Source of the DNA: Curvibacter lanceolatus ATCC 14669
Lineage (GTDB): Bacteria > Pseudomonadota > Gammaproteobacteria > Burkholderiales > Burkholderiaceae_C
Direction of reading: 5' to 3'
DNA: 64,000 bases
NCBI RefSeq assembly: GCF_000381265.1
Contig: NZ_KB906266.1
Coordinates: 62,001-126,000, forward strand
Below are positions 18,330 to 27,470 of the stretch, one piece after another (within the stretch, counting starts at the first letter, position 1; each line of letters begins with the position of its first letter). The notes beneath the pieces were generated by a model. That model ran no database searches. It had not been told where the DNA came from and saw only the letters and a list, made by a program, of their open reading frames with translations. Position numbers and translations under genes: made by a program.

Positions 18330-18915
18330 CCGGCGCCTGATCCTGACCCGGGCTGGGCGGACCCAGTTCAATGCATTCGATCTGGCCGTAGCCGATGGTG
18401 TGGCTGGGCCAATCTCTCGCTTCGTGCAGGGTCTGAACCCCCTGGAGCAGCAGGTGCACGGCCCGGATCACCCCAGCGTGGGTGAGCCATACCGCATGCC
18501 CTTCCGCCGAGGTTTCCGCCCGGGTGCGTTGCAGCGCATGGGCCACCCGGCGCATCACCTCGTTCACGCTTTCCCCTCCACCCGGCCGGTGCCGGCCGAA
18601 GTCCTGTACCCAGGCATCGAGCGCGGCGGCGCCCAGGGCGTCCCAGCGCTGGCCTTCCCAGGTGCCGAAATCCATTTCGGCCAGATCGGGATCGGTGCGG
18701 GCTATCAGATCCGGCCGGGCTTTGCACAATTGTTGCGCGAGCTTTTCGCATCTTTGCCGCGGCGATACGCGCAATCCAGCGCCCTGGGGCAGTTGCCGTG
18801 AGAGCGTCGTGGCCAGTTCGGCGGTCTGAGCGGGGTCGACCTCGATCTCCAGCCGGCCGTAGCACAGCGAATCGGCTGCGATGGGTCGGGCGTGCCGCAC
18901 CAGCCAGAGCTTCAT
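18316..18915 (-). CDS. cobC: Histidine phosphatase, probable alpha-ribazole-5'-phosphate phosphatase CobC
   Basis: A 199-residue phosphoglycerate-mutase-fold phosphatase. The catalytic LVRHARP motif is at the N-terminus, the second conserved His is in WLTHAGVIR, and a DFGTWEGQ box is typical of CobC. It would dephosphorylate alpha-ribazole-5'-phosphate or cobalamin-5'-phosphate in late B12 assembly. Its start overlaps the cobS stop by 4 bases, which supports the B12 role over a generic phosphatase. Confidence 0.88.
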   Translation of the reverse strand: MKLWLVRHARPIAADSLCYGRLEIEVDPAQTAELATTLSRQLPQGAGLRVSPRQRCEKLAQQLCKARPDLIARTDPDLAEMDFGTWEGQRWDALGAAALDAWVQDFGRHRPGGGESVNEVMRRVAHALQRTRAETSAEGHAVWLTHAGVIRAVHLLLQGVQTLHEARDWPSHTIGYGQIECIELGPPSPGQDQAPVKAS

Positions 18916-19727
18916 CGGAGGCTCGAGTGCGCCAGGACGCAGGCCAGGGCCAGGTAGCAGGCCAGTTCGCACACCTGTTGGGTGGCCCCCAGGCAGTCGC
19001 CTGTGAAGCCTTGCAGGCGACGGGCAAACAGGCGCCACATCCAACCCAGTGCCAGTGCGCTGCCCAGCAGGGCGGCGCCCACGAAGGCCGGGCCGAAAGC
19101 CCAGGTGCACAGCGCCAGGGGGGGCAGGCACCACAGCCCGGCCACCATCAGGGCGCCCGTGCTGATCTGGTCGGCCAGCGGCTTGCTTTTCGAGCGGGCC
19201 GTGTCGCCCACATGGGGCAGCTGGCGCACCAGGATCAGGGGCCAGAAGCGCGACAGCACATGCCCCAGCAGCAGGGCGGCCAGGGTGTTGTTCAGGCCGC
19301 TGTGTCCCAGCCAGGCCAGCAGGGCCACCTTGGCCAGCAGGGCCAGCTGCAGTGCCATGGCGCCAAAGGCGCCGACGCGCGAGTCCTTCATGATGTCCAG
19401 TGCCCGTTCGCGGTCGTAGCTGCCGCCCAGGCCGTCGGCCACATCGGCCAGGCCATCTTCATGGAAGCCGCCGGTCATCAGGATGGTGGCCAGGGTGGCC
19501 CCCACGGCGGCCACCAGGGGCGTGCCGGCCTGGGGGCCCAGGGCGGCACTCAGCGCCCACCAGGTGGCCGCGGCCAAGCCCGCGGCCAGCCAGCCGATGG
19601 AGGGGAAATGGGCCGCGCTGGCGCGCAGCATGGCCGGGCTGTAGCCCACCCAGTCCGCCAGCCGCCCCGTGACCGGAATGCGGGTGAAGAACTGGACGGC
19701 CAGCAGCCAGTGGCGCAATCCCGTCAT
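18912..19727 (-). CDS. cobS: Adenosylcobinamide-GDP ribazoletransferase CobS
   Basis: A 271-residue polytopic membrane enzyme starting MTGLRHWLLAVQFFTRIPV. It has the CobS motifs GGFHEDGLADVADGLGG and KDSRVGAFG, which carry the acidic metal ligands. It joins adenosylcobinamide-GDP to alpha-ribazole(-phosphate) at the inner membrane. It is paired with cobC by a 4-base overlap. No other cobalamin genes are in view, so the pair probably belongs to a salvage set split over the chromosome. Confidence 0.95.
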   Translation of the reverse strand: MTGLRHWLLAVQFFTRIPVTGRLADWVGYSPAMLRASAAHFPSIGWLAAGLAAATWWALSAALGPQAGTPLVAAVGATLATILMTGGFHEDGLADVADGLGGSYDRERALDIMKDSRVGAFGAMALQLALLAKVALLAWLGHSGLNNTLAALLLGHVLSRFWPLILVRQLPHVGDTARSKSKPLADQISTGALMVAGLWCLPPLALCTWAFGPAFVGAALLGSALALGWMWRLFARRLQGFTGDCLGATQQVCELACYLALACVLAHSSLR

Positions 19728-19749
19728 GCCTGGTGCCGTGGCAGCCGCT

Positions 19750-21309
<1,560 letters not shown>

Positions 21310-21402
21310 GGCGCTTGAGAGTGTAGATCGCGCGGGGCCTCAGACTGGCCGCATCTGACGTCAGGAAAGCCCCCGGGCGGGCCCAGATCATAGGGCACCA
21401 AG

Positions 21403-21433
21403 AAAAAAGCCCCGAGTCGTGAGACTCGGGGCT
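21403..21433 (-). terminator. Rho-independent terminator between leader RNA and ilvA
   Basis: A perfect 11-bp stem (21408-21418 paired with 21423-21433) has a 4-base loop and is followed on the minus strand by six U. No protein gene ends here, which is why the transcript before it is called a small RNA or attenuator. Confidence 0.9.
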
Positions 21434-21498
21434 AAATCCACCAAAGGAGGAGGTGGAGGAGACAATCGGTGCGTGAAGAACAGAGTTCGTTACGCGAT
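21403..21498 (-). ncRNA. Candidate small RNA or transcription-attenuation leader upstream of ilvA
   Basis: On the minus strand a promoter-like pair (21505-21532) is followed by about 95 bases of non-coding sequence. This holds a pyrimidine stretch with repeated CCUCC anti-Shine-Dalgarno units (21442-21462) and ends in a strong terminator (21403-21433). It may be a free small RNA that pairs with ribosome binding sites. It may also be an attenuated leader of ilvA, whose start is about 95 bases further on. No leader peptide rich in Ile, Leu, Val or Thr was found, which favours a free small RNA. Confidence 0.6.
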
Positions 21499-21504
21499 GT
21501 AGGA

Positions 21505-21535
21505 AGTGTAGCGATAATTTGTTGCGATGCAACAA
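21505..21535 (-). promoter_or_regulatory. Promoter with palindromic operator for leader RNA
   Basis: On the minus strand, TTGCAT (21527-21532) and TACACT (21505-21510) are spaced by 16 bases and form a good -35/-10 pair. A palindrome TTGTTGC-GAT-GCAACAA (21519-21535) covers the -35. A closely similar arrangement precedes the porin gene at 23018. Confidence 0.6.
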
Positions 21536-21615
21536 GGAATTTGTATCAACTTGCTGCGGGCACAGAACTAGTAGCGAGATTGATCCTGTATTAGCTGATT
21601 TGATGAGGTGATCGG

Positions 21616-22065
21616 ATGGAATGCACAGTGAGTTGGACCGGCGCGGCAGGCACGCGCTCAGGCATGGGCTTTGTGGCGGAAACCGGCAGCGGCCACGCCG
21701 TGGTCATGGATGGCGCGCCGGATGCGGCCAAGCCCGAGAACGGTGGCCAGAACCTGGCCCCACGCCCCATGGAAATGGTGCTGGCGGGCACCGGTGGGTG
21801 CACGGCTTATGACGTGGTGCTGATCCTCAAGCGCGGTCGCCACGATGTACGCGGTTGCTCGGTCAAGCTCAGCAGCGAGCGCGCCGACACCGATCCCAAG
21901 GTGTTCACCAAGATCCACATGCAGTTCACGGTGACCGGTCGGGGCATTCCTGCTGCGGCGGTCGAGCGGGCCATCGCCATGAGCCACGACAAATACTGCT
22001 CGGCCAGCATCATGCTGGGCAAGACCGCCGAAATCACCACCGGGTTCGACCTCGTCGAGGTCTGA
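21616..22065 (+). CDS. OsmC family (YhfA-type) protein
   Basis: A 149-residue OsmC/Ohr-fold protein. Two conserved cysteines are visible, in GTGGCTAYDV and DKYCSAS, at the positions used for thiol peroxide chemistry in this family. The sequence is closer to the YhfA/OsmC-like branch than to Ohr. It probably protects against organic peroxides, though the branch is poorly characterised. It is divergent from the ilvA leader and convergent with coq7. Confidence 0.85.
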   Translation: MECTVSWTGAAGTRSGMGFVAETGSGHAVVMDGAPDAAKPENGGQNLAPRPMEMVLAGTGGCTAYDVVLILKRGRHDVRGCSVKLSSERADTDPKVFTKIHMQFTVTGRGIPAAAVERAIAMSHDKYCSASIMLGKTAEITTGFDLVEV

Positions 22066-22084
22066 GCCCCGCTGCAGCGCCCGC

Positions 22085-22702
22085 TCAGATGTAGTGGGCG
22101 GTGCGGGTCATCACCTTGGCGGCCAGGCGCATCAGTGCCTTGGCCGGCGGCGGTAGTTCCGCAGCGCCCGCCATCTGGGCTTCGTGGGCATGGCGTTCTT
22201 CGTCCACCTTCATCTGGGCCACGATGGCACGCGATGCCTCGTCGTCGGCGGGCAGGCGGTCCAGATGGCTTTGCAGGTGTTCGGCCACCTGTTTCTCGGT
22301 TTCAACCACGAACCCCAGGCTCACCGCATCGCTGATGCGCCCCGCCACCAGTCCCAGGGTGAATGCGCCGGCGTACCAGAGCGGGTTCAGGATGCTCACG
22401 CGGTCGCCCAACTCGTCCAGGCGCTGTTTTGTCCAGGCCAGGTGGTCGGTCTCTTCATGAGCCGCGCGTTCGAAATGGGCCTTCAGCGCCGGGTTGCGCG
22501 TGGAGGCCGCCTGTGCGGTGTAAAGGGCCTGGGCGCAGACTTCTCCGACGTGGTTCACCCGCATCAAGGCTGCAGACAGGGCCTTGTCTTCCGGGCGTTC
22601 GGGGCTGCGGTCCTCTGCACGGGCCGGGTGGGGGGTGGCGCTGTGATGCTTGGCATACAGCGTGCGCAATACCGCGTCTGCGGTGCTGAGGAAACGATCC
22701 AT
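22085..22702 (-). CDS. coq7: 2-polyprenyl-3-methyl-6-methoxy-1,4-benzoquinone monooxygenase Coq7
   Basis: A 205-residue di-iron hydroxylase of the ubiquinone pathway. The iron ligands appear as Glu in [19 protein letters not shown], Glu in [10 protein letters not shown] and DEERHAHEA, forming the four-helix EXXH pattern. It replaces UbiF in many beta- and alphaproteobacteria and catalyses hydroxylation at C6 of the ring. It is a single gene between osmC-like (convergent) and the porin leader. Confidence 0.95.
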   Translation of the reverse strand: MDRFLSTADAVLRTLYAKHHSATPHPARAEDRSPERPEDKALSAALMRVNHVGEVCAQALYTAQAASTRNPALKAHFERAAHEETDHLAWTKQRLDELGDRVSILNPLWYAGAFTLGLVAGRISDAVSLGFVVETEKQVAEHLQSHLDRLPADDEASRAIVAQMKVDEERHAHEAQMAGAAELPPPAKALMRLAAKVMTRTAHYI

Positions 22703-23017
22703 GGATAGTGTCGGCCTGAGGTATCAGGACGTCCCAGTGTTGTCGGCAATTCGGGCCTGAAGTTTAGTCTTTCGAGGGGTCCCGGTGTTTGATCCTGAGC
22801 AGGAATGGGCTTCGCAGTTTTGTTGCACAGGTGCAACGAAATCGCCAGACTGGGCCGGTTTGGGGGTTATTTCCTTTGCGTGGATGCCGCACGTCTGTTG
22901 CAATAGCGAGAACTTCCATCAAGGAGGTTGGCCCGGGGAACCGGCGGATCGCAGTTGTGGCAGCACCCTGCGGTTCTTCGAACCGGCGCCCTATGTTTAA
23001 CCTTGGAGAAACTCGCA
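22703..23017. other. Intergenic region with long porin leader
   Basis: No gene was found. It contains the promoter-like palindrome at 22820-22851. If that promoter is used, the porin mRNA has an untranslated leader of about 160 bases, which could be a target for RNA-based control. Confidence 0.5.
22820..22851 (+). promoter_or_regulatory. Palindromic promoter/operator element upstream of porin
   Basis: The palindrome GTTGCAC-AG-GTGCAAC (22822-22837) is followed by ATCGC and CAGACT (22841-22851). Its order, TTGTTGC, GCAAC, ATCGC then an xAxACT hexamer, matches the element before the ilvA leader RNA. It is a likely -35/-10 region with an overlapping operator. The -10 match is weak. Confidence 0.45.
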
Positions 23018-24169
23018 ATGAAAAAATCCCTGATTGCACTGGCAGTGCTGGCTGCTTCCGGCGCCGCTATGGCTCAATCTTCTGTGACCCTGTTCGGCGT
23101 TCTGGACCTGGGCTACGAAAACGTCAAGACCCAAGCTGGCCGCATCTCCGGCATCTCCCCCTCGGCTAACAGCTCCAGCCGTCTGGGCTTCAAGGGCACC
23201 GAAGACCTCGGTGGCGGTCTGGCTGCTTCCTTCCACCTGGAAGCCGCTCTGAACCCCGCTTCGGGCATCGGTTCTTCTGGCACCACCGCCAACAACCAAT
23301 CCACCACCACCGCCGCCGGTGGCCTGACCTTCAACCGTCGTTCGACCGTCAGCCTGTCGGGCAACTTCGGTGAACTGCGCGTTGGCCGTGACTACGTGCC
23401 TTCGTTCTGGAACACCGCTGTGTTTGACCCGTTCGGTGCTAACAGCGTCGGCGCTACCCTGGCCAACTACACTCTGAGCTCGGGCACTGGCGTTCGTGCT
23501 TCGAACGGCATCGGCTACTTCCTGCCGGGCAACCTGGGCGGCTTCTACGGCCAAGGCACCTACGCCTTCGGCAACCGTGCTAACACCGAAACCGCTACCG
23601 GCTACGCTGGCACCGTCAACACCCAAGACAACGGTCGTTACGTCGGCTTCCGCGTTGGTTACGCTCAAGGCCCGCTGGACGTTGCTGGCGCTTACGGCAA
23701 GACCAACTTCGCTGCTGGCACCCAAACCACCACCCTGGCTGGCTTTGCTGCCACCCACGGCGATTACACCGACACCAACCTGGGCGCTTCGTACGACTTC
23801 GGCGTGGCCAAGGTCATGGGCACGATCACCAACCAAAAGTACAACGACCTGGGCGCTCTGGGCAACAACAAGTCCGTCAAGGGCTGGTCGCTGGGTGTGA
23901 ACGCTCCTCTGGGCGCTGGCAACGTGCTGGCTCAGTACAGCGCCATCAAGCTGGACTCCGCCAAGTCTGACAAGTGGTCCTTCGGCTACACCTACAACCT
24001 GAGCAAGCGCACTGCCGTGTACGGTATCTTCGCTCGCGTGGGCAACTCGGGTGGCGCTGCTTCCACCGCTGCTTCGTTCAGCTCCGGCTCGATCGGCGCT
24101 GTGGCTGGCGCTTCGAACGTCAACCAATCGTCGACCGGCTTCAGCGTTGGTCTGCGTACCTCCTTCTAA
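23018..24169 (+). CDS. General porin (Burkholderiales porin_4 family)
   Basis: An outer-membrane porin of 383 residues, with signal peptide MKKSLIALAVLAASGAAMAQ, the family motif LGFKGTEDLGGGLA and a C-terminal phenylalanine (GLRTSF). GGAG lies 9 bases before ATG 23018. Codon choice is visibly shifted toward GCT, GGT and CAA compared with neighbours, which usually marks a highly expressed gene. It is a paralogue of the porin at 2083. A strong terminator follows. Confidence 0.95.
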   Translation: MKKSLIALAVLAASGAAMAQSSVTLFGVLDLGYENVKTQAGRISGISPSANSSSRLGFKGTEDLGGGLAASFHLEAALNPASGIGSSGTTANNQSTTTAAGGLTFNRRSTVSLSGNFGELRVGRDYVPSFWNTAVFDPFGANSVGATLANYTLSSGTGVRASNGIGYFLPGNLGGFYGQGTYAFGNRANTETATGYAGTVNTQDNGRYVGFRVGYAQGPLDVAGAYGKTNFAAGTQTTTLAGFAATHGDYTDTNLGASYDFGVAKVMGTITNQKYNDLGALGNNKSVKGWSLGVNAPLGAGNVLAQYSAIKLDSAKSDKWSFGYTYNLSKRTAVYGIFARVGNSGGAASTAASFSSGSIGAVAGASNVNQSSTGFSVGLRTSF

Positions 24170-24208
24170 TTGGTGGCTGGCGTAAGCCAGCTTCTGATCA
24201 GAGATCAA

Positions 24209-24239
24209 CCCCGCTGCGGCAACGCAGCGGGGTTTTTTT
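24209..24239 (+). terminator. Rho-independent terminator of the porin gene
   Basis: A 10-bp stem CCCCGCTGCG/CGCAGCGGGG (24209-24218 and 24223-24232) with a GCAA loop is followed by seven T. Confidence 0.95.
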
Positions 24240-24458
24240 ATTGCTTGAGCGCGATATCGGGCGCAAGGATCGAGGCGTATGCCTTCACCTGAAGGGGGTT
24301 GGATGCTTGTTCTCATGGACTCGGCCAACTGACGCCATTCCAGCTGCGCCAGCTGGGGGAGCATGGAGCCGTTGCCCCACCTCCCAATGCCGTGAGGACA
24401 TGAGGACGTGCGGTGCACCGATGCCGATCTGATCGGCTGCAGTTCTCAAACTTGGTTT

Positions 24459-25487
24459 TTAGAGCCGGTTTTCAGCCACGGCATGGCATGCCACCCAGTG
24501 GCCTTCGCCCTGGGTTTGCAATGCCGGCCTTTCGCTCTTGCAGCGATCGTTGGCATGCGGGCAGCGGGGGTGAAAAGTGCAGCCACCCGGTGGGTTGAGC
24601 GGGTTGGGGACCTCACCCTGCACAGGGGTGCGGGCGCGCCCGGTTTGCCGCATCTCTGGAATGGCATCGAGCAGCATGCGGGTGTAGGGGTGGCGCGGCG
24701 TAGCAAACAAGGTGTGCTTGTCGGCCCGCTCCACCAGGCGTCCCAGGTACATGACCCCCACTTCATCGCTGACATGGCGCACCACGGCCAGGTTGTGGGA
24801 GATGAACAGGTAGGTCAGCCCGCGCTCACGCTGCAGGTCTTTCATGATGTTCAGCACCTGGGCCTGCACGCTCACGTCGAGGGCTGATGTCGGCTCATCG
24901 CACACCAGGAACTCGGGCTCGGTGGCCAGGGCGCGGGCGATCGAGATCCGTTGACGTTGCCCGCCGGAGAACTGGTGTGGGTATTTGGGCATGTCCAGGG
25001 CGCTGAGTCCGACCGACTTCAGCAAGCCGCCCACGCGCTCTCGCAGTTCGGCGGCATCGGTGACCAGGCCGTGTTCCCGCAGGGGCTCCCCAATGATGGC
25101 CTCGACCGTCCAGCGCGGGTTGAGGCTGGCGTACGGGTCCTGGAAAATCATCTGGATGCGCCGGCGCAGCGTGCGCCCCGAGGGCTTCTTGAACTCGGCA
25201 TGGGCATCCTGCCCGTCGAAAGTCATGTGGCCGCGGGTGGGCTCGTACAGCCCCACCAACAGGCGGGCCACGGTGCTCTTGCCGCAGCCTGATTCACCGA
25301 CCAGGGCCAAGGTACGACCGCGTTCGATGTCAAAGCTCACGCCGTCGACTGCGTTCAACAATTGCCTGGGCTTGCCTTCCAGCACCCGATTCAGCCAGGG
25401 CGGAGACACATCAAAAGTCTTGGCGAGGTCATGGGCCTGCACCAGCGGTGCTGAGGTGCTTGGCGTTTGGGGGCGAAGGCTGCTCAT
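24459..25487 (-). CDS. Peptide ABC transporter ATP-binding protein (DppF/OppF type)
   Basis: A 342-residue ATPase with Walker A GESGCGKST, signature FSGGQRQRISIARAL and Walker B FLVCDEPTSALDVS. The C-terminal oligopeptide-transporter motif CTFHPRCPHANDRC, found in Dpp/Opp ATPases, is present. It is the last gene of the six-gene operon and overlaps the preceding ATPase gene by 4 bases. It energises import together with the DppD-type subunit. Confidence 0.93.
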   Translation of the reverse strand: MSSLRPQTPSTSAPLVQAHDLAKTFDVSPPWLNRVLEGKPRQLLNAVDGVSFDIERGRTLALVGESGCGKSTVARLLVGLYEPTRGHMTFDGQDAHAEFKKPSGRTLRRRIQMIFQDPYASLNPRWTVEAIIGEPLREHGLVTDAAELRERVGGLLKSVGLSALDMPKYPHQFSGGQRQRISIARALATEPEFLVCDEPTSALDVSVQAQVLNIMKDLQRERGLTYLFISHNLAVVRHVSDEVGVMYLGRLVERADKHTLFATPRHPYTRMLLDAIPEMRQTGRARTPVQGEVPNPLNPPGGCTFHPRCPHANDRCKSERPALQTQGEGHWVACHAVAENRL

Positions 25488-26467
25488 GCCGGATCTCCGT
25501 GGGGCGCTTGCGGTGCATGCAGCCAGCAGGCGGCCTGGGTGCCTGCGGTGGACATCAGTTCGGGGCGTTCAGTGCGGCAGCGGGCCATCACCTGAGGGCA
25601 GCGCGGGTTGTAGGCGCAGCCGGTGGGAATGGCATTCAACCGGGGCATCGCCCCGTCGATCTGGTTAAGACGCTCGCGATCCACGGCCATGTCCGGGATC
25701 GAGGCCATCAGGCCCGCGGTGTAGGGGTGGTTCGGGTGGTTGATGACCTGGTGCACGGGGCCAGTCTCGACAATGCGGCCGGCATACATCACGGCCACCC
25801 GATCGCAGGTTTCTGCGATCACGCCCATGTCATGGGTGATCAGCATCACGGCGGCGCCGCGGTCATGGCAGATGTTCTTGAGCAGGGTGATGATCTGGGC
25901 CTGGATCGACACATCCAGCGCGGTGGTGGGCTCGTCGGCCACGATCAGCTGGGGTTGCGCCGCCAAGGCCAGGGCGATCACCACGCGTTGCCGCATGCCA
26001 CCGCTGAACTGATGGGGGTAGTGTTCGATGCGCTGTTCGGCCGCCGGAATGCCTGTGTCCTTGAGCAGATCGATGGCTCGCTTGCGGGCTTCTGAATGGC
26101 TGACCGGCAGGTGGGCCTGGATGGTCTCCATCAGCTGGTGCCCTACGGTGTAGAGCGGGTTCAGCGAGGTCAGCGGGTCCTGGAAGATGGCCCCAATGCG
26201 CCGCCCCCGGATGCTGCGCATCTGGTCAAAATTGAGGTTGTCGATGCGTTCGCCCTGCAGGATGATCTGGCCCGATGCAATGCGCCCCGGCGGCTCCAGC
26301 AACCCGATGATGGAGGCGCCGGTCAATGACTTGCCGGCCCCTGATTCGCCCACCACGCCCAGAATTTCGCCGGGGGCGATCTCGAAAGACACGTGGTCCA
26401 GTGCGCGCAAGGTGCCGCGCCGCCCGGGGAATTCCACCACCAGGTCTTTGACTTGTAGAAGACTCAT
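25484..26467 (-). CDS. Peptide ABC transporter ATP-binding protein (DppD/OppD type)
   Basis: A 327-residue ATPase with Walker A GESGAGKSL, signature FSGGMRQRVVIALAL, Walker B LIVADEPTTALDVS and the C-terminal CAYNPRCPQVMARC motif of the oligopeptide family. It overlaps the following ATPase gene by 4 bases and lies 22 bases after the permease gene. It acts at the cytoplasmic face of the inner membrane. Confidence 0.93.
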   Translation of the reverse strand: MSLLQVKDLVVEFPGRRGTLRALDHVSFEIAPGEILGVVGESGAGKSLTGASIIGLLEPPGRIASGQIILQGERIDNLNFDQMRSIRGRRIGAIFQDPLTSLNPLYTVGHQLMETIQAHLPVSHSEARKRAIDLLKDTGIPAAEQRIEHYPHQFSGGMRQRVVIALALAAQPQLIVADEPTTALDVSIQAQIITLLKNICHDRGAAVMLITHDMGVIAETCDRVAVMYAGRIVETGPVHQVINHPNHPYTAGLMASIPDMAVDRERLNQIDGAMPRLNAIPTGCAYNPRCPQVMARCRTERPELMSTAGTQAACWLHAPQAPHGDPA

Positions 26468-26489
26468 GTTTGCCTCGGCCTTGGCCAGC

Positions 26490-27401
26490 TCATCGCAGGC
26501 GCGGGTTCAGCGCGTCGCGCAACCAGTCGCCCAGCAGGTTCACGCTCAGTGCAATCAGCACCAGCATCAGACCGGGAAAGACGGTGATCCACCATTCGCC
26601 AGAGAAAAGATAGTCGTTGCCGACACGGATCAAGGTGCCCAGCGAGGGCGAGGTGGGCGGGGCACCCACCCCGAGAAACGACAGCGTGGCTTCCGTGATG
26701 ATGGCGGTGGCCACCTGGATGGTGGCCAGCACCAGCACCGGGCCCAGCACGTTGGGCAGCACATGGCGCACCATGATGCGCCAGGGTGCCACACCCGTCA
26801 CACGGGCGGCCTGCACGTACTCTTTGTTGCGCTCGACCAGGGTCGAGCCGCGCACCGTGCGGGCGTACTGCACCCAGCCTGTGAGCGAGATCGACAGAAT
26901 CAGCACCCCGAAAGCCAGCGACTCGTGGGCGTTGGGGAACAGTGCCCGGCCCACACCGGCGATCAGCAGGGCCACGAGGATGGGTGGAAACGACAGCATC
27001 ACGTCGCACAGCCGCATCAGCAAGGCGTCGATCCAGCCGCCGCGAAAGCCCGACAACAGGCCCAGGGCCACGCCCAGCGCCATTGACAGCATCACCGAGG
27101 CGATGCCCACCACCAACGAGATCCGGGCGCCATAGATGACGGCCGACAAAATGTCCCGCCCCTGGTCGTCGGTGCCCAGCAGGTACTTGGAGACCCCATC
27201 GGGGCGCCAGCTCGGCGGGAGCCGGGCATCGCTGAGCTCCAGCGCGCTCAGATCAAAGGGGTTGTGGGGCGACACCCAGCCGGCAAACGCGGCACAAAAG
27301 ACGCAGACAAAGGCGATCAGCGCCGCCACCATGGCCACCGGAGAACTCCGGAAGCTGTGGCCGACGTCGCTGTCAAGCCAGCGTGCCAGGGGATTTTTCA
27401 T
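26490..27401 (-). CDS. Peptide ABC transporter permease (DppC type)
   Basis: A 303-residue inner-membrane permease with about six hydrophobic segments, the N-terminal DppC extension and the EAA-type loop (EYVQAARVTGVAPWRIMVRHVLPN) that contacts the ATPases. It ends GDWLRDALNPRLR, typical of DppC. It forms the channel with the DppB-type protein, whose gene lies three genes upstream. Confidence 0.93.
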   Translation of the reverse strand: MKNPLARWLDSDVGHSFRSSPVAMVAALIAFVCVFCAAFAGWVSPHNPFDLSALELSDARLPPSWRPDGVSKYLLGTDDQGRDILSAVIYGARISLVVGIASVMLSMALGVALGLLSGFRGGWIDALLMRLCDVMLSFPPILVALLIAGVGRALFPNAHESLAFGVLILSISLTGWVQYARTVRGSTLVERNKEYVQAARVTGVAPWRIMVRHVLPNVLGPVLVLATIQVATAIITEATLSFLGVGAPPTSPSLGTLIRVGNDYLFSGEWWITVFPGLMLVLIALSVNLLGDWLRDALNPRLR

Positions 27402-27417
27402 GTTCTAACGCTCTGAG

Positions 27418-27442
27418 CCCCAGCCCGTGCAAGGGGCTGGGG
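27418..27442 (-). other. Intercistronic hairpin after substrate-binding-protein gene
   Basis: A 9-bp stem CCCCAGCCC/GGGCTGGGG (27418-27426 and 27434-27442) has no T-run. Such stems between the binding-protein gene and later operon genes often stabilise upstream mRNA or partly terminate, giving an excess of binding protein. Confidence 0.6.
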
Positions 27443-27470
27443 TGGTGCTGAAGACCGGTGGCTGACCTGA

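Noticed and set aside
24423..24437. Palindrome GCCGATCTGATCGGC downstream of the last Dpp gene
   Set aside because: It has a one-base centre and no T-run on the minus strand, so it cannot be called a terminator. No operator role is evident.
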